Source of the DNA: UBA7662 sp943369355 | Lineage (GTDB): Bacteria; Bacteroidota; Bacteroidia; UBA7662 | Direction: 5' to 3' | Assembly (NCBI GenBank): GCA_943369355.1 | Contig: CALRMX020000001.1 | Location: 248,001 to 312,000 of the forward strand | DNA length: 64,000 nt | In this document: piece by piece, positions 16,655-25,701 of the stretch | Position numbering within the stretch: position 1 is the stretch's first letter | Layout: the number at the start of each line of letters is the position of its first letter | Notes under the pieces: model-generated | Told to the model about the DNA's origin: nothing | What the model saw: only the letters and a program-made list of their open reading frames with translations | Databases searched by the model: none | Made by a program: the position numbers and the translations under genes

Positions 16655-17949
16655 CAAATAATGTCGGCTACGGTAAAGGTAGATCCCCCAACAAAGATCA
16701 AGTCTTGAGCGCTTGCATTTAGTTTTGCAGAGGACAGAGCTTCACCTACTGTAGAGTAGGTATGGCCTTCCAACCCATATTTTTTTGCCTCAGCTTGCAA
16801 GCTAACTTCATTTAATGCTCTTGGAATACTTGATTTACAAAAGTAATATTTAGCATTAATAGGAAGTAAAGGTAATATTTTACTCAAATCTTTATCGCCT
16901 ACCACTCCGAGTACGAAATGAAGCATTTGGAACTTCTCACGACTGAGCTGAGCCATCACCAAGCGTAATCCATTTTCGTTGTGGCCCGTGTCCGCTATAA
17001 TTTTAGGTGAATCTCCGAGTATAGTCCAGCGACCAGCGAAACCAGTAAGTTCTTGAACCTGGGATAATCCAGCGTAGATTGAATCATGTTCAATTAAAAA
17101 ACCGGCTGTATTAAGTTGATCTATAGAAGTAAGTACACTTGCCAGATTGCGCATTTGGTAGTCACCAACAAGATCTAATTCTAAATTTTCAAAGTATAAC
17201 TTATTGGCTTTCCGTACTTCATATCGAGCAGATCTTCCCGTACTTCCTTGTTGGCTAATCTTATAAATTTGATCAGCAAACTTCAGAAGAGAACGTTTTT
17301 CATTGGCTACTTTTTCAAATACCAAAGCTGTTTCGGGCTGAGTTTCGCCAATCACTACAGGAACATCGGGCTTAATTATTCCTGCCTTTTCACCGGCTAT
17401 AGCTTCTAAGGTGTGTCCCAACATATCCATATGGTCCCACCCAATATTGGTGATTACCGATAAAATTGGGGTAATCACATTGGTACTGTCTAGTCTGCCA
17501 CCCAATCCTGTTTCAATGACAGCAATATCAACGTTTTCCTGAGCAAAATGGTGAAAAGCCAAGGCTACGGTCCATTCAAAAAAAGAAGGCTGCAAATCCC
17601 CCATTTGAGGCTTCATAAACTCAGTAAATTCCACAACCTGGGCTTCTTCAATCATCTTTCCATTTACCCGGATACGCTCTCTAAAATCACGAAGATGTGG
17701 TGAAGTGTATAATCCTGTTTTATAGCCACTTTCTTGAAGTACAGCCGCCAACATATGCGATACTGACCCTTTTCCGTTGGTACCGGCAATGTGTATACTT
17801 TTAAACTTCTTTTGAGGTTGTCCGAGCAGCTTACACAAAGCCTGCGTATTGCTTAAATCTTTTTTGTAAGCAGCAGCCCCAATGCGTTGATACATAGGGA
17901 GTTGTTGGTACAAAAACTCGAGCGTTGCGGCATAGGCCGGATGACTCAT
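16654..17949 (-). CDS. folC: Folylpolyglutamate / dihydrofolate synthase
   Basis: This 431-aa Mur-ligase-type enzyme adds glutamate to dihydropteroate or to folates. The P-loop IAGTNGKGSVSH lies near residue 54. The 'TSPHLRDFRERI' omega-loop, 'IETGLGGRLDSTN' and 'DTGHNENG' segments are all diagnostic of FolC. It overlaps the TonB-like gene upstream by 4 bases and rnhA downstream by one. Its place inside a TonB-system operon is unrelated to function and probably reflects cotranscription only. Confidence 0.95.
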   Translation of the reverse strand: MSHPAYAATLEFLYQQLPMYQRIGAAAYKKDLSNTQALCKLLGQPQKKFKSIHIAGTNGKGSVSHMLAAVLQESGYKTGLYTSPHLRDFRERIRVNGKMIEEAQVVEFTEFMKPQMGDLQPSFFEWTVALAFHHFAQENVDIAVIETGLGGRLDSTNVITPILSVITNIGWDHMDMLGHTLEAIAGEKAGIIKPDVPVVIGETQPETALVFEKVANEKRSLLKFADQIYKISQQGSTGRSARYEVRKANKLYFENLELDLVGDYQMRNLASVLTSIDQLNTAGFLIEHDSIYAGLSQVQELTGFAGRWTILGDSPKIIADTGHNENGLRLVMAQLSREKFQMLHFVLGVVGDKDLSKILPLLPINAKYYFCKSSIPRALNEVSLQAEAKKYGLEGHTYSTVGEALSSAKLNASAQDLIFVGGSTFTVADII

Positions 17950-18725
17950 TGGAAGCTAAATATGAAAGTTAAAGTGCCACGTTGTTCGGCTGGGGCATTT
18001 TCTGCAACGCTAAATTTCGCATTTAAGGCTGCCGCCTCACATTTTTCCCATAAATCGCGGTTTCCAATAGAAGTTCCTTTAGCTCCTGCCTGAGAGCGGG
18101 TTACATTACCTTCAGGGTCGACCCATATGAACACTACTATTTTTCCCTCTTGCTGGGTTTTATCTGATAAGCTTGGTCTTTTTACAAACTGCCTGCCAGC
18201 AAGATTGTACTCTCCACTTCCATCCAAGCCAGCACCTGCTCCGTTTGTATTGGGGTTACCATTCGGATTGCCCATATTACCAGCCCCACCTGTATTGCCT
18301 TGACTTCCTCCTGTAGTTTTACCTGGGTAAAGTGCTCTCGGATTTACAGTTGGTTTTGTTTCAGTGGCGGGCTGATTAACCGGATTTTCTACCGATTTCT
18401 CCACCTTATCGTTGGTCGTCTTATTGGGTTTGTTTGTAACCGCAACGGCCTCTTCTACATCTTGGGTTGCGGAGTTCACATTGCTGGGAGCACTAGCAGA
18501 GCTTGCTGCCTCTGATGGGTTTTCACTCCCTGTAACTTCTGGTTCTTCGAGACCACTACCACTGTCGTCGAAACCGAAATTAATGGCAATCCCTTGTTCT
18601 TCAGGTAGCGGAAGTGGGGTTCTAAATCCAAAAATAAAAAACAACGCCACTAAGATTCCGTGTACAGCTACAGTACCGAATAGTGCTACCGTTTTGTTCT
18701 TTTTATCGTTTTCAGCTTCTTTCAT
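17946..18725 (-). CDS. TonB-family energy transducer
   Basis: The 259-aa protein has the TonB plan: a short cytoplasmic N-terminus, one transmembrane helix (about 14-32), a long Pro/Thr/Asn/Gly-rich periplasmic spacer with NPN and GGAGNMGNPNGN-like low-complexity runs (about 130-170), and a C-terminal TonB/TolA-like domain (about 190-259, GKIVVFIWVDPEGNV). It should couple the proton motive force from ExbB/ExbD to outer-membrane receptors. It overlaps exbD and folC by 4 bases each. The C-terminal domain could also be TolA-like, so the exact receptor partner is open. Confidence 0.85.
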   Translation of the reverse strand: MKEAENDKKNKTVALFGTVAVHGILVALFFIFGFRTPLPLPEEQGIAINFGFDDSGSGLEEPEVTGSENPSEAASSASAPSNVNSATQDVEEAVAVTNKPNKTTNDKVEKSVENPVNQPATETKPTVNPRALYPGKTTGGSQGNTGGAGNMGNPNGNPNTNGAGAGLDGSGEYNLAGRQFVKRPSLSDKTQQEGKIVVFIWVDPEGNVTRSQAGAKGTSIGNRDLWEKCEAAALNAKFSVAENAPAEQRGTLTFIFSFQ

Positions 18726-19111
18726 TCTGGATCTGTAGCCAAAATCATTTTAATCTTATTCCGGTTGGCAATGTTCATCACTTGTACGACTTGCTCGATT
18801 GGAACGCTTTTTTCAGCGTTTAATACAACTGTTGCCTCTTCGCTTTGGATGTTCGCAAGCAATAAGCCTTCTAACTGGTTGAAATCAACAGGTTCATTGT
18901 TGAAATAGAACTGCAAACTTTCATCGATGCTAACCGAAACACTTTGTTTTGCAAGCGTCTTACCCGAACTTTTAGGTAAAAGTAGTTTTAATGCATTAGG
19001 GGATACAAGGGTAGAAGTGAGCATAAAAAAGATCAGCAACAAAAACACGATATCCGTCATGGATGCCATGCTGAATTCGACACTTCTTTTATTCCGGCTT
19101 TTGAGGTTCAT
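18722..19111 (-). CDS. exbD: Biopolymer transport protein ExbD/TolR
   Basis: The 129-aa inner-membrane protein has a single N-terminal transmembrane helix carrying D20 (SMASMTDIVFLLLIFFM). This aligns with the proton-path Asp25 of E. coli ExbD. The periplasmic domain follows. With ExbB it forms the proton-driven motor that energises the TonB-like protein encoded next, with which it overlaps by 4 bases. The gap to exbB is 6 bases, so a single operon is clear. Confidence 0.92.
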   Translation of the reverse strand: MNLKSRNKRSVEFSMASMTDIVFLLLIFFMLTSTLVSPNALKLLLPKSSGKTLAKQSVSVSIDESLQFYFNNEPVDFNQLEGLLLANIQSEEATVVLNAEKSVPIEQVVQVMNIANRNKIKMILATDPE

Positions 19112-19117
19112 ACCGTA

Positions 19118-19801
19118 TTATTTCGAAGGTTCCTGCAAAAGATCAATAAACTCAATAGAACGGGTCTCAAGGTTGTGAATTACCTTTTCTATCATGGCTA
19201 CCAAAACGTTGTAACCAATGTAAGCGATAATGCCCACGATCAATCCTGCGGCAGTAGTAACCATTGCCTCGTAAATACCCCCAGAAAGCAGTCCTGGGTC
19301 GATATTATTGCCAGCCTTCGACATATTGTAGAATGCTCGAATCATACCGGTTACTGTTCCTAAAAAGCCAATCATAGGTGCAGCACCAGCAATGGTAGCT
19401 AGAGCTGACAAATTGGTTTCTAGCTTACCGATTTCAATTTTACCCACGTTTTCTACGGAGGTCTCAATGTCCTTCAGTGGTCGTCCAATGCGCATTACGC
19501 CTTTGGCCAACATGCGAGCAAGTGGATGATCAGTTTTTTTACATAAATCCTGAGCTGAATGCAAGTTTCCGCTAACAACATGATCCCTTAATTGATTCAT
19601 GAAACTAGGATCTTCTTTTCTGGCCTTCCGAATTTTTTGATATCGCTCAATGAAAATGTAAATGGCAATAATCGATAGAATCACCAAAGGGATCATAAAC
19701 CAACCACCTTTGAGTGATAGGTCGATAAGGTTTAACTTCTCCTCACTTGGAAGATTAGCTTCCGCAGGAATGTTTTGCGTTATTTGAAGAAATAGCGACA
19801 T
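19118..19801 (-). CDS. exbB: ExbB/TolQ/MotA-type proton channel
   Basis: This 227-aa protein has three transmembrane helices (about 32-52, 130-155 and 175-200) and the conserved ExbB segments GAAPMIGFLGTVTGM and GIYEAMVTTAAGLIVGI. It forms the pentameric channel of the ExbBD motor. It is the first gene of the exbB-exbD-tonB-folC-rnhA run. The 268-base region upstream, shared with gyrA, holds the promoter. I found no clear -33/-7 pair on this strand. Confidence 0.93.
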   Translation of the reverse strand: MSLFLQITQNIPAEANLPSEEKLNLIDLSLKGGWFMIPLVILSIIAIYIFIERYQKIRKARKEDPSFMNQLRDHVVSGNLHSAQDLCKKTDHPLARMLAKGVMRIGRPLKDIETSVENVGKIEIGKLETNLSALATIAGAAPMIGFLGTVTGMIRAFYNMSKAGNNIDPGLLSGGIYEAMVTTAAGLIVGIIAYIGYNVLVAMIEKVIHNLETRSIEFIDLLQEPSK

Positions 19802-20027
19802 AAGTGAATGAATCTTGAGACTATGCGACGAAGTTAAACTACTGTCGCCTTATTTATTACGTTGAAAGCACTTTAAACGCAAAATGTGGAAAGTTCTTAT
19901 TGGATGTTGATACTTTTTGAAGTGCGTAAAATTCTGTTTTTCAGGCGTTTGAGGGGTTTTTCTTCCAAGCACCGGATTGCACAAGGCAAATCATACCCTA
20001 AAACAGGCTTTTTAGCATCAAATTGCC

Positions 20028-20035
20028 TATTTTCG
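20028..20035 (+). promoter_or_regulatory. Possible -7 box of gyrA in the exbB-gyrA intergenic region
   Basis: TATTTTCG lies 34 bases before the gyrA start and equals the -7 box proposed for fbp. No matching TTG is present at the -33 spacing. The rest of the 268-base intergenic region (19802-20069) shows no hairpin, repeat or small gene that I can support. Confidence 0.35.
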
Positions 20036-20069
20036 TACTGCTTAAAATGTACACAAAATCCATAATTAG

Positions 20070-22580
20070 ATGGCTGAAGGCGAAAAGATAATTCCTATCA
20101 ATATTGAAGATGAAATGAGATCAGCGTACATCGATTATTCGATGTCCGTTATAGTTTCTCGAGCCCTTCCTGATGTACGAGACGGTTTAAAACCCGTGCA
20201 CAGAAGGGTACTTTATGGTATGCACGACTTAGGAGTAGGGTACAATAAGCCTTACAAAAAGTCGGCACGTATTGTAGGTGAAGTGTTGGGAAAATACCAT
20301 CCGCATGGCGATAGCTCAGTATACGACGCCATGGTACGCATGGCCCAAGAATGGAGTATGCGATATATGCTCGTTGATGGACAGGGAAACTTTGGTTCGA
20401 TTGATGGTGACAGCCCTGCTGCCATGCGATATACTGAAGCCAGATTCAGTCGAATGGCCGATGAACTGCTTTCCGATATAGAGAAGGAAACAGTTGATTT
20501 TCAGCTCAATTTCGATGATTCATTAGAAGAACCGACGGTACTACCAGCGAAATTGCCCAATTTGCTGATCAACGGCGCCTCGGGTATAGCGGTAGGTATG
20601 GCCACGAATATGGCACCACACAACCTTACAGAAGTTGTGGATGGTATTACTGCTTATATCGACAACAAGGATATCTCGATAGAAGAGCTGATTAAATTCG
20701 TAAAGGCCCCCGATTTCCCCACAGGAGGTATCATCTATGGCTATGAAGGAGTAAGAGAAGCACTTTTAACAGGTCGCGGACGAGTAGTACTGCGAGCAAA
20801 AGCCAATATTGAAGTTACCGACAATGGTCGAGAACGTATCATTGTTACTGAAATACCGTTTATGGTTAACAAAGCCGATATGCTGCAACGCACGGCTGAT
20901 TTGATCAACGAGAAAAAAATAGAAGGCATTAGCGATTTGCGCGACGAATCTGACCGAGATGGAATGCGTATTGTTTATGAAATCAAACGCGATGCCATGG
21001 CCAGTGTGGTGCTCAACCATCTGTACAAATATACCAGCCTACAAAGCACCTTTTCGGTGAACAACATTGCACTGGTACATGGCCGCCCAATGGCCTTGAA
21101 CCTGAAGGACCTTATGGTGCACTTCGTCGATCACAGGCACGAGGTGGTTGTTCGCAGAACACAATACGAACTTCGTGAGGCTGAAAAGAAAGCGCACATC
21201 CTCGAAGGGTATCTAATCGCACTAGACAATCTAGATGCGGTTATCAAACTAATCAGGGAGTCACGCACACCCGATGAAGCCAAGGATGGCCTAATGGCGA
21301 GTTTTGGATTATCCGAAATCCAAGCAAAAGCCATTCTTGAACTTCGCCTTCAGCGTTTAACGGGAATGGAGCGGGATAAGATCAAGAAGGAGTACGAAGA
21401 AATCATGGAGTTGATCACGCGCTTAAAGGCGATTTTGGCCGATGAAGGATTGCGTATGCAAATCATCAAAGACGAGCTCGCTGAAATGAAAGAACGTTAT
21501 GGAGACGAGCGCCGGTCTGTAATAGAATATTCGGCCGAAGATTTTCGTATGGAAGACATGATTGCCGATGAAGAAGTGGTAATCACGATTTCTCACCTCG
21601 GCTACATGAAACGCACCCCACTCACCGAATATAGAGTTCAAAACCGAGGAGGTCGAGGCATGATGGGTGGAGCCACACGCGACAATGATTTTATCGAACA
21701 CATCATCTCTGCTACAACGCACAACTACATGCTGTTCTTTACTGAACAAGGACGTTGTTTTTGGTTGAGAGTGTATGAAATACCGGAAGGTGGCAAGAAT
21801 ACCAAGGGACGAGCTGTTCAAAACATGCTTGCCATTCCCAACGACGATAAAATTCGCGCCTACATCAATGTGAAGAATTTAACCGACGAAGAGTACTTAA
21901 ATAATACCTTCATCATGTTCTGCACAAAACAAGGGGTAATCAAAAAAACGACACTAGAAGCTTACAGTCGCCCTCGCCAGAATGGTATTAATGCCATTAG
22001 CATTAACGAAGGAGACCAACTTTTAGAAGCCAAGCTTACGACTGGAAGCAGTGAAATTTTACTTGCCGTTAGGAGTGGAAGGGCTATTCGTTTTAATGAG
22101 AAAACAGTTAGGCCAATGGGTAGAACCGCAACTGGTGTGCGCGGAATTTCGTTGGATAGCGAAAACGACGACGTTGTTGGCATGGTGTGTGTCGATAATC
22201 CGGAAACAACCATTCTTGTAATTTCTGAAAAGGGATATGGTAAACGTTCGGATTTGGACGAATACCGTATCACCAACAGAGGTGGCAAGGGTGTAAAAAC
22301 TTTAAATATTACCGATAAAACTGGCGATTTGGTAGGCATTATGGGCGTAACAGACCAGGACGACTTGATGATAATCAACAAAACGGGTGTGACCATAAGG
22401 CTCTCTGTAGATGAGTTGAGAGTGATGGGCAGAGCTACACAAGGAGTACGGTTGATCAAGTTGAAGGAAAGTGATAGCATTGCATCTATCGCCAGGGTTA
22501 CCAAAGACGATACAGAAGAAAACGAAGAAACTAACGAAAATGAAGGTGGAGAAACCACCACAACAGAAACTGAAGAATAA
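20070..22580 (+). CDS. gyrA: DNA gyrase subunit A
   Basis: The 836-aa subunit cuts and rejoins DNA during negative supercoiling. The catalytic tyrosine is Y121 in AAMRYTEARF. The quinolone-resistance region reads HPHGDSSVYD with S82 and D86, the sensitive-type residues (S83/D87 in E. coli). The GyrA box QNRGGRG at 524-530 starts the C-terminal DNA-wrapping pinwheel and separates it from ParC. The tail is acidic and rich in Glu/Thr, as in many Bacteroidota GyrA. gyrB is not nearby. Confidence 0.96.
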   Translation: MAEGEKIIPINIEDEMRSAYIDYSMSVIVSRALPDVRDGLKPVHRRVLYGMHDLGVGYNKPYKKSARIVGEVLGKYHPHGDSSVYDAMVRMAQEWSMRYMLVDGQGNFGSIDGDSPAAMRYTEARFSRMADELLSDIEKETVDFQLNFDDSLEEPTVLPAKLPNLLINGASGIAVGMATNMAPHNLTEVVDGITAYIDNKDISIEELIKFVKAPDFPTGGIIYGYEGVREALLTGRGRVVLRAKANIEVTDNGRERIIVTEIPFMVNKADMLQRTADLINEKKIEGISDLRDESDRDGMRIVYEIKRDAMASVVLNHLYKYTSLQSTFSVNNIALVHGRPMALNLKDLMVHFVDHRHEVVVRRTQYELREAEKKAHILEGYLIALDNLDAVIKLIRESRTPDEAKDGLMASFGLSEIQAKAILELRLQRLTGMERDKIKKEYEEIMELITRLKAILADEGLRMQIIKDELAEMKERYGDERRSVIEYSAEDFRMEDMIADEEVVITISHLGYMKRTPLTEYRVQNRGGRGMMGGATRDNDFIEHIISATTHNYMLFFTEQGRCFWLRVYEIPEGGKNTKGRAVQNMLAIPNDDKIRAYINVKNLTDEEYLNNTFIMFCTKQGVIKKTTLEAYSRPRQNGINAISINEGDQLLEAKLTTGSSEILLAVRSGRAIRFNEKTVRPMGRTATGVRGISLDSENDDVVGMVCVDNPETTILVISEKGYGKRSDLDEYRITNRGGKGVKTLNITDKTGDLVGIMGVTDQDDLMIINKTGVTIRLSVDELRVMGRATQGVRLIKLKESDSIASIARVTKDDTEENEETNENEGGETTTTETEE

Positions 22581-22601
22581 AACCTTATCCAAAAACCGAT
22601 C

Positions 22602-23732
22602 ATGAAAAAGTTGTTGCTCACAGCCCTGATGCTGGTTACATCGGTAGCCCTTTATGCTCAGAGCCAAAAAGTTCAAACGGCCATCATTTCCCAGCGTTAT
22701 GGTGAGCTCGACAAAGCCAAAGCAGCTATCGATGAAGCTGTAGTTCATGAAAAAACCATCAATAATGCGAAAGCATGGTATTATCGTGGCGACATCTATC
22801 TCCAAATGCATGGAAACGAAAAATTTAGTACCCTTTCAGACGATCCGCTTAAAGTAGCTTTAGAGAGTTTTAGACGTTGCCTTGAATTAGACACGAAAAA
22901 CGACTTCAGCGACGAAATCAAAAACAGCAAAATGCGTTTGGTCGTCGCAAATTTGTACAACAGAGGAGTCGAAGAATTTGTAGCTAAGAATTATGCAAAG
23001 TCGTTAGCGACTTTCGAAACAGTTATGATTCAAACCCCATCCGACACAAACGTAGTATTTAACGCTGCATTAGCTGCCGAAAAAGTTAAGGAATCAGCAA
23101 AAGCGAAACAATATTTCGGAAAATTGATAGAATTGGGCTACAAAAAACCAGCGATTTATCAAACCTTAGCGGCAATTGCCAAAGAGGAAAAAGATACTGC
23201 TGCTGCGATTAACTACCTATCAGCAGGTAGAAAAGAATTTCCTGGTGAAATTGGTCTTGTCATTGATGAATTAAATATTTACCTCTTACAGAACAGACAA
23301 GCAGAAGCCATCAAAAATCTGCAAGAGGCAGTTCAACTTGACCCCAAAAATCAAAGTTTGTGGTTTGCCTTGGGTGTAGCGTACGACCAAACCAAACAAC
23401 AAGCCAAAGCGGCTGAGAATTACTTGAAAGCTATAGAAATCAAAGCAGATTACTTTGACGCGTTATACAATCTGGGCGCATTGTACTTCAACAATGCTGC
23501 TGAGCTTCAAAATGCCGCAAACAAAATTCCTTTCAACGAACAGAAAAAGTACGATGCTGCGGTCCTCAAGGCACAGGATGAGTTTAAAAGAGCAATGCCT
23601 TATTTAGAAAAGGCGCATGAAATTGATCCAAAAGATAAAAACACCATCATTTCATTGCAGCAGCTCTATACATCCCTCAAGCTAAATGATAAGGCTATGG
23701 AGATGAAGAAGAAAAAGGATGCCTTGAAATAA
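22602..23732 (+). CDS. Exported tetratricopeptide-repeat protein
   Basis: The 376-aa product has a signal peptide (about 1-19, cleavage after LYA) and is built of TPR-like helical hairpins through most of its length. Examples are AWYYRGDIYL, NQSLWFALGVAYDQ and YFDALYNLGALYFNNA. TPR proteins act as interaction scaffolds in the periplasm, and the specific partner is unknown. It begins 21 bases after gyrA and may share its transcript. A strong terminator follows. Confidence 0.8.
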   Translation: MKKLLLTALMLVTSVALYAQSQKVQTAIISQRYGELDKAKAAIDEAVVHEKTINNAKAWYYRGDIYLQMHGNEKFSTLSDDPLKVALESFRRCLELDTKNDFSDEIKNSKMRLVVANLYNRGVEEFVAKNYAKSLATFETVMIQTPSDTNVVFNAALAAEKVKESAKAKQYFGKLIELGYKKPAIYQTLAAIAKEEKDTAAAINYLSAGRKEFPGEIGLVIDELNIYLLQNRQAEAIKNLQEAVQLDPKNQSLWFALGVAYDQTKQQAKAAENYLKAIEIKADYFDALYNLGALYFNNAAELQNAANKIPFNEQKKYDAAVLKAQDEFKRAMPYLEKAHEIDPKDKNTIISLQQLYTSLKLNDKAMEMKKKKDALK

Positions 23733-23747
23733 ACTAATTTTCAATTA

Positions 23748-23781
23748 AAAGCTGTCTTTCTCAAGGAAGACAGCTTTTTTT
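23748..23781 (+). terminator. Rho-independent terminator after the TPR gene
   Basis: An 11-bp stem (23748-23758 AAAGCTGTCTT with its complement 23767-23777) is followed by an uninterrupted T run. It ends the gyrA/TPR transcript only a few bases before the methyltransferase start at 23787, so that gene must be transcribed from within or just before this structure, or by readthrough. Confidence 0.9.
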
Positions 23782-23786
23782 GTGTC

Positions 23787-25163
23787 ATGCAATTACCAGA
23801 AGCATTTATAAATCGCTTGCATGACGAATTTCCTGAAGATTCTCGACAGTTGATTGCCGCCATTCAATCGGGAAATGCACCAACAAGTATTCGATATAAT
23901 CCATCAAAAGTAGAAGGAGAACTTTTTGACGGGGCCTCGACTGTTCCCTGGGAGCCATTGGGTAGGTATTTAAGAAACAGACCTTCTTTTACGCTCGACC
24001 CAAGATTCCATGGAGGTGCCTACTATGTTCAGGAAGCATCTTCGATGATGATTGGGTTTGCATTGCAAGCCATTAATAAACCTTTTGACCGAATACTAGA
24101 TTTGTGCGCAGCACCTGGCGGAAAATCAACCCACTTACTCAATTTTCTTTCTGCTGAAGGGGTATTAGTAGCGAATGAAATCATACCACAAAGGGCGAAA
24201 ATTCTAGCCGAAAATCTCATCAAATGGGGCGACGAGCGGGTGATTGTAACCAATAACAAAGCATCTGATTTTCTTGCAACTGGTCAGCAATTTGATTTGG
24301 TCCTATGCGACGCCCCTTGTAGCGGAGAGGGACTTTTCCGAAGAGATCCGGATACTGTTCAGGAATGGTCAATTAATTCCACGGAAAAATGTGCTATACG
24401 TCAAAATCAAATATTAACCGATGCACAAAAATTAGTTAAGTCTGAAGGATATCTACTTTACTCTACCTGTACCTACGGGCGGATTGAGAACGAACAAGTG
24501 GTTAAATCACTAATAGACAATGGATGGTTGCCCATCCATATTAATCCAAAAAAAGAATGGGGTTGGAAACAACTGGATGATACTCTTCCTTTTTATAGAG
24601 CCCTTCCTAATCGAGTTCAAGGAGAGGGCTTTGCACTAATTCTTCTCCAAAAACCATTGGTAGATGATGCAACACCAAGTTTAAAACCAAAAGAAGGATA
24701 TAAACCATATCAAGAAATACTTCCTTTATATTCATCTAGTATACTTAGTAAAGGAATGGTATTTAAAGGTAAAAACTTGATTTCTATTGGAAGCACAAAG
24801 ACCTTTAGTCTGCTACAAAGCCTGACAAAATTAAATCTATTGGTTGCAGGTGTGTCGCTAGGAAGCTGGCAGGGATCCGTCTTCACCCCACATCCCCATG
24901 CTGCATTATGGCGAAACTTGACCGTGGACATTAGCATTCATGCTCTTGAACTTGATGAGGCCCGTTGGTATTTGGCACGTTTGCCTTATCGAATGCGCAA
25001 TTTAGAAAGCTCTTGGCAAATGGTTTCTTATCAAGGGATTAACCTCGGGTGGATACTCAAAAGAGGGGATGAGATTCACAATTATTGGCCAAACGCATGG
25101 AGAATTAGAATGTCTTTGAACGATCCAAAAGCGTTTGATGCAAAGACAAAACCTGACGAATAA
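23787..25163 (+). CDS. RsmF/RsmB-like 16S rRNA (cytosine-C5) methyltransferase
   Basis: This 458-aa NOL1/NOP2/Sun enzyme makes 5-methylcytosine in RNA. The SAM motif is DLCAAPGGKSTH at 105-116. The two conserved cysteines are C178 (DAPCSGEG) and C228 (STCTYGRIENE), the release/nucleophile pair. The C-terminal 150 residues resemble the PUA-like RNA-binding part of RsmF. The exact target base cannot be read from sequence. Its last 59 bases overlap the convergent coaE gene on the other strand. Confidence 0.88.
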   Translation: MQLPEAFINRLHDEFPEDSRQLIAAIQSGNAPTSIRYNPSKVEGELFDGASTVPWEPLGRYLRNRPSFTLDPRFHGGAYYVQEASSMMIGFALQAINKPFDRILDLCAAPGGKSTHLLNFLSAEGVLVANEIIPQRAKILAENLIKWGDERVIVTNNKASDFLATGQQFDLVLCDAPCSGEGLFRRDPDTVQEWSINSTEKCAIRQNQILTDAQKLVKSEGYLLYSTCTYGRIENEQVVKSLIDNGWLPIHINPKKEWGWKQLDDTLPFYRALPNRVQGEGFALILLQKPLVDDATPSLKPKEGYKPYQEILPLYSSSILSKGMVFKGKNLISIGSTKTFSLLQSLTKLNLLVAGVSLGSWQGSVFTPHPHAALWRNLTVDISIHALELDEARWYLARLPYRMRNLESSWQMVSYQGINLGWILKRGDEIHNYWPNAWRIRMSLNDPKAFDAKTKPDE

Positions 25164-25701
25164 GCGACTGGCTTCCATCATTTAAAATAATGTAATCGGC
25201 CAACCTTAATTTTTCCGTCTCTGGCATTTGTCTTTTAATTCTATCCTTCACCTGCTCCTCCGTTATTTTATTTCTAAGCATCACCCGCTCAATTCGAATT
25301 TGTTCATGAGCATGAACAACTATAATTGCATCCATATTTCGGCTTGCTCCACTTTCAAAAAGTAGAGCAGCTTCTTTTAGCACGTATGGGCTGGTTTGTG
25401 CTTCAATCCACTTGGATGTGTCTACTGCCACGGCTGGATGAACCAAAGCATTCAACTTTGCCAATAGCGCTGGGTTTTTGAAAACTAGCTCAGCAATGTA
25501 AGCATTATTCAATCTGCCATCGGGATCAAATGCTTGTTCGCTCAACAAATTCTTAATGCTAGCTTGTAACTGTGGGTCATGCTCCATAAGCCACTTTGCT
25601 CTGCTGTCGGCGTCATAAATTGGTATACCTAATGAACGGAATATTTGACACGCCGTACTTTTTCCACTACCAATTCCACCTGTAATGCCTACAACCATCA
25701 T
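25105..25701 (-). CDS. coaE: Dephospho-CoA kinase
   Basis: The 198-aa enzyme phosphorylates dephospho-CoA, the last step of CoA synthesis. The P-loop GGIGSGKS is at 8-15, with the family segments YDADSRAK, VHPAV and PLLFESG-like (AALLFESG). The length is normal, so the 59-base tail-to-tail overlap with the rRNA methylase gene looks genuine and not like a missed stop. It overlaps the YbbR gene by ATGA and ends the nusB-DUF1573-yajC-YbbR-coaE run. Confidence 0.94.
   Translation of the reverse strand: MMVVGITGGIGSGKSTACQIFRSLGIPIYDADSRAKWLMEHDPQLQASIKNLLSEQAFDPDGRLNNAYIAELVFKNPALLAKLNALVHPAVAVDTSKWIEAQTSPYVLKEAALLFESGASRNMDAIIVVHAHEQIRIERVMLRNKITEEQVKDRIKRQMPETEKLRLADYIILNDGSQSLIRQVLSLHQTLLDRSKTF

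Noticed and set aside
18220..18340. Gly/Asn low-complexity stretch in the TonB-like gene, considered as a tandem DNA repeat
   Set aside because: The codons vary and the protein run fits the usual flexible periplasmic spacer of TonB proteins, so it is not a separate repeat element.
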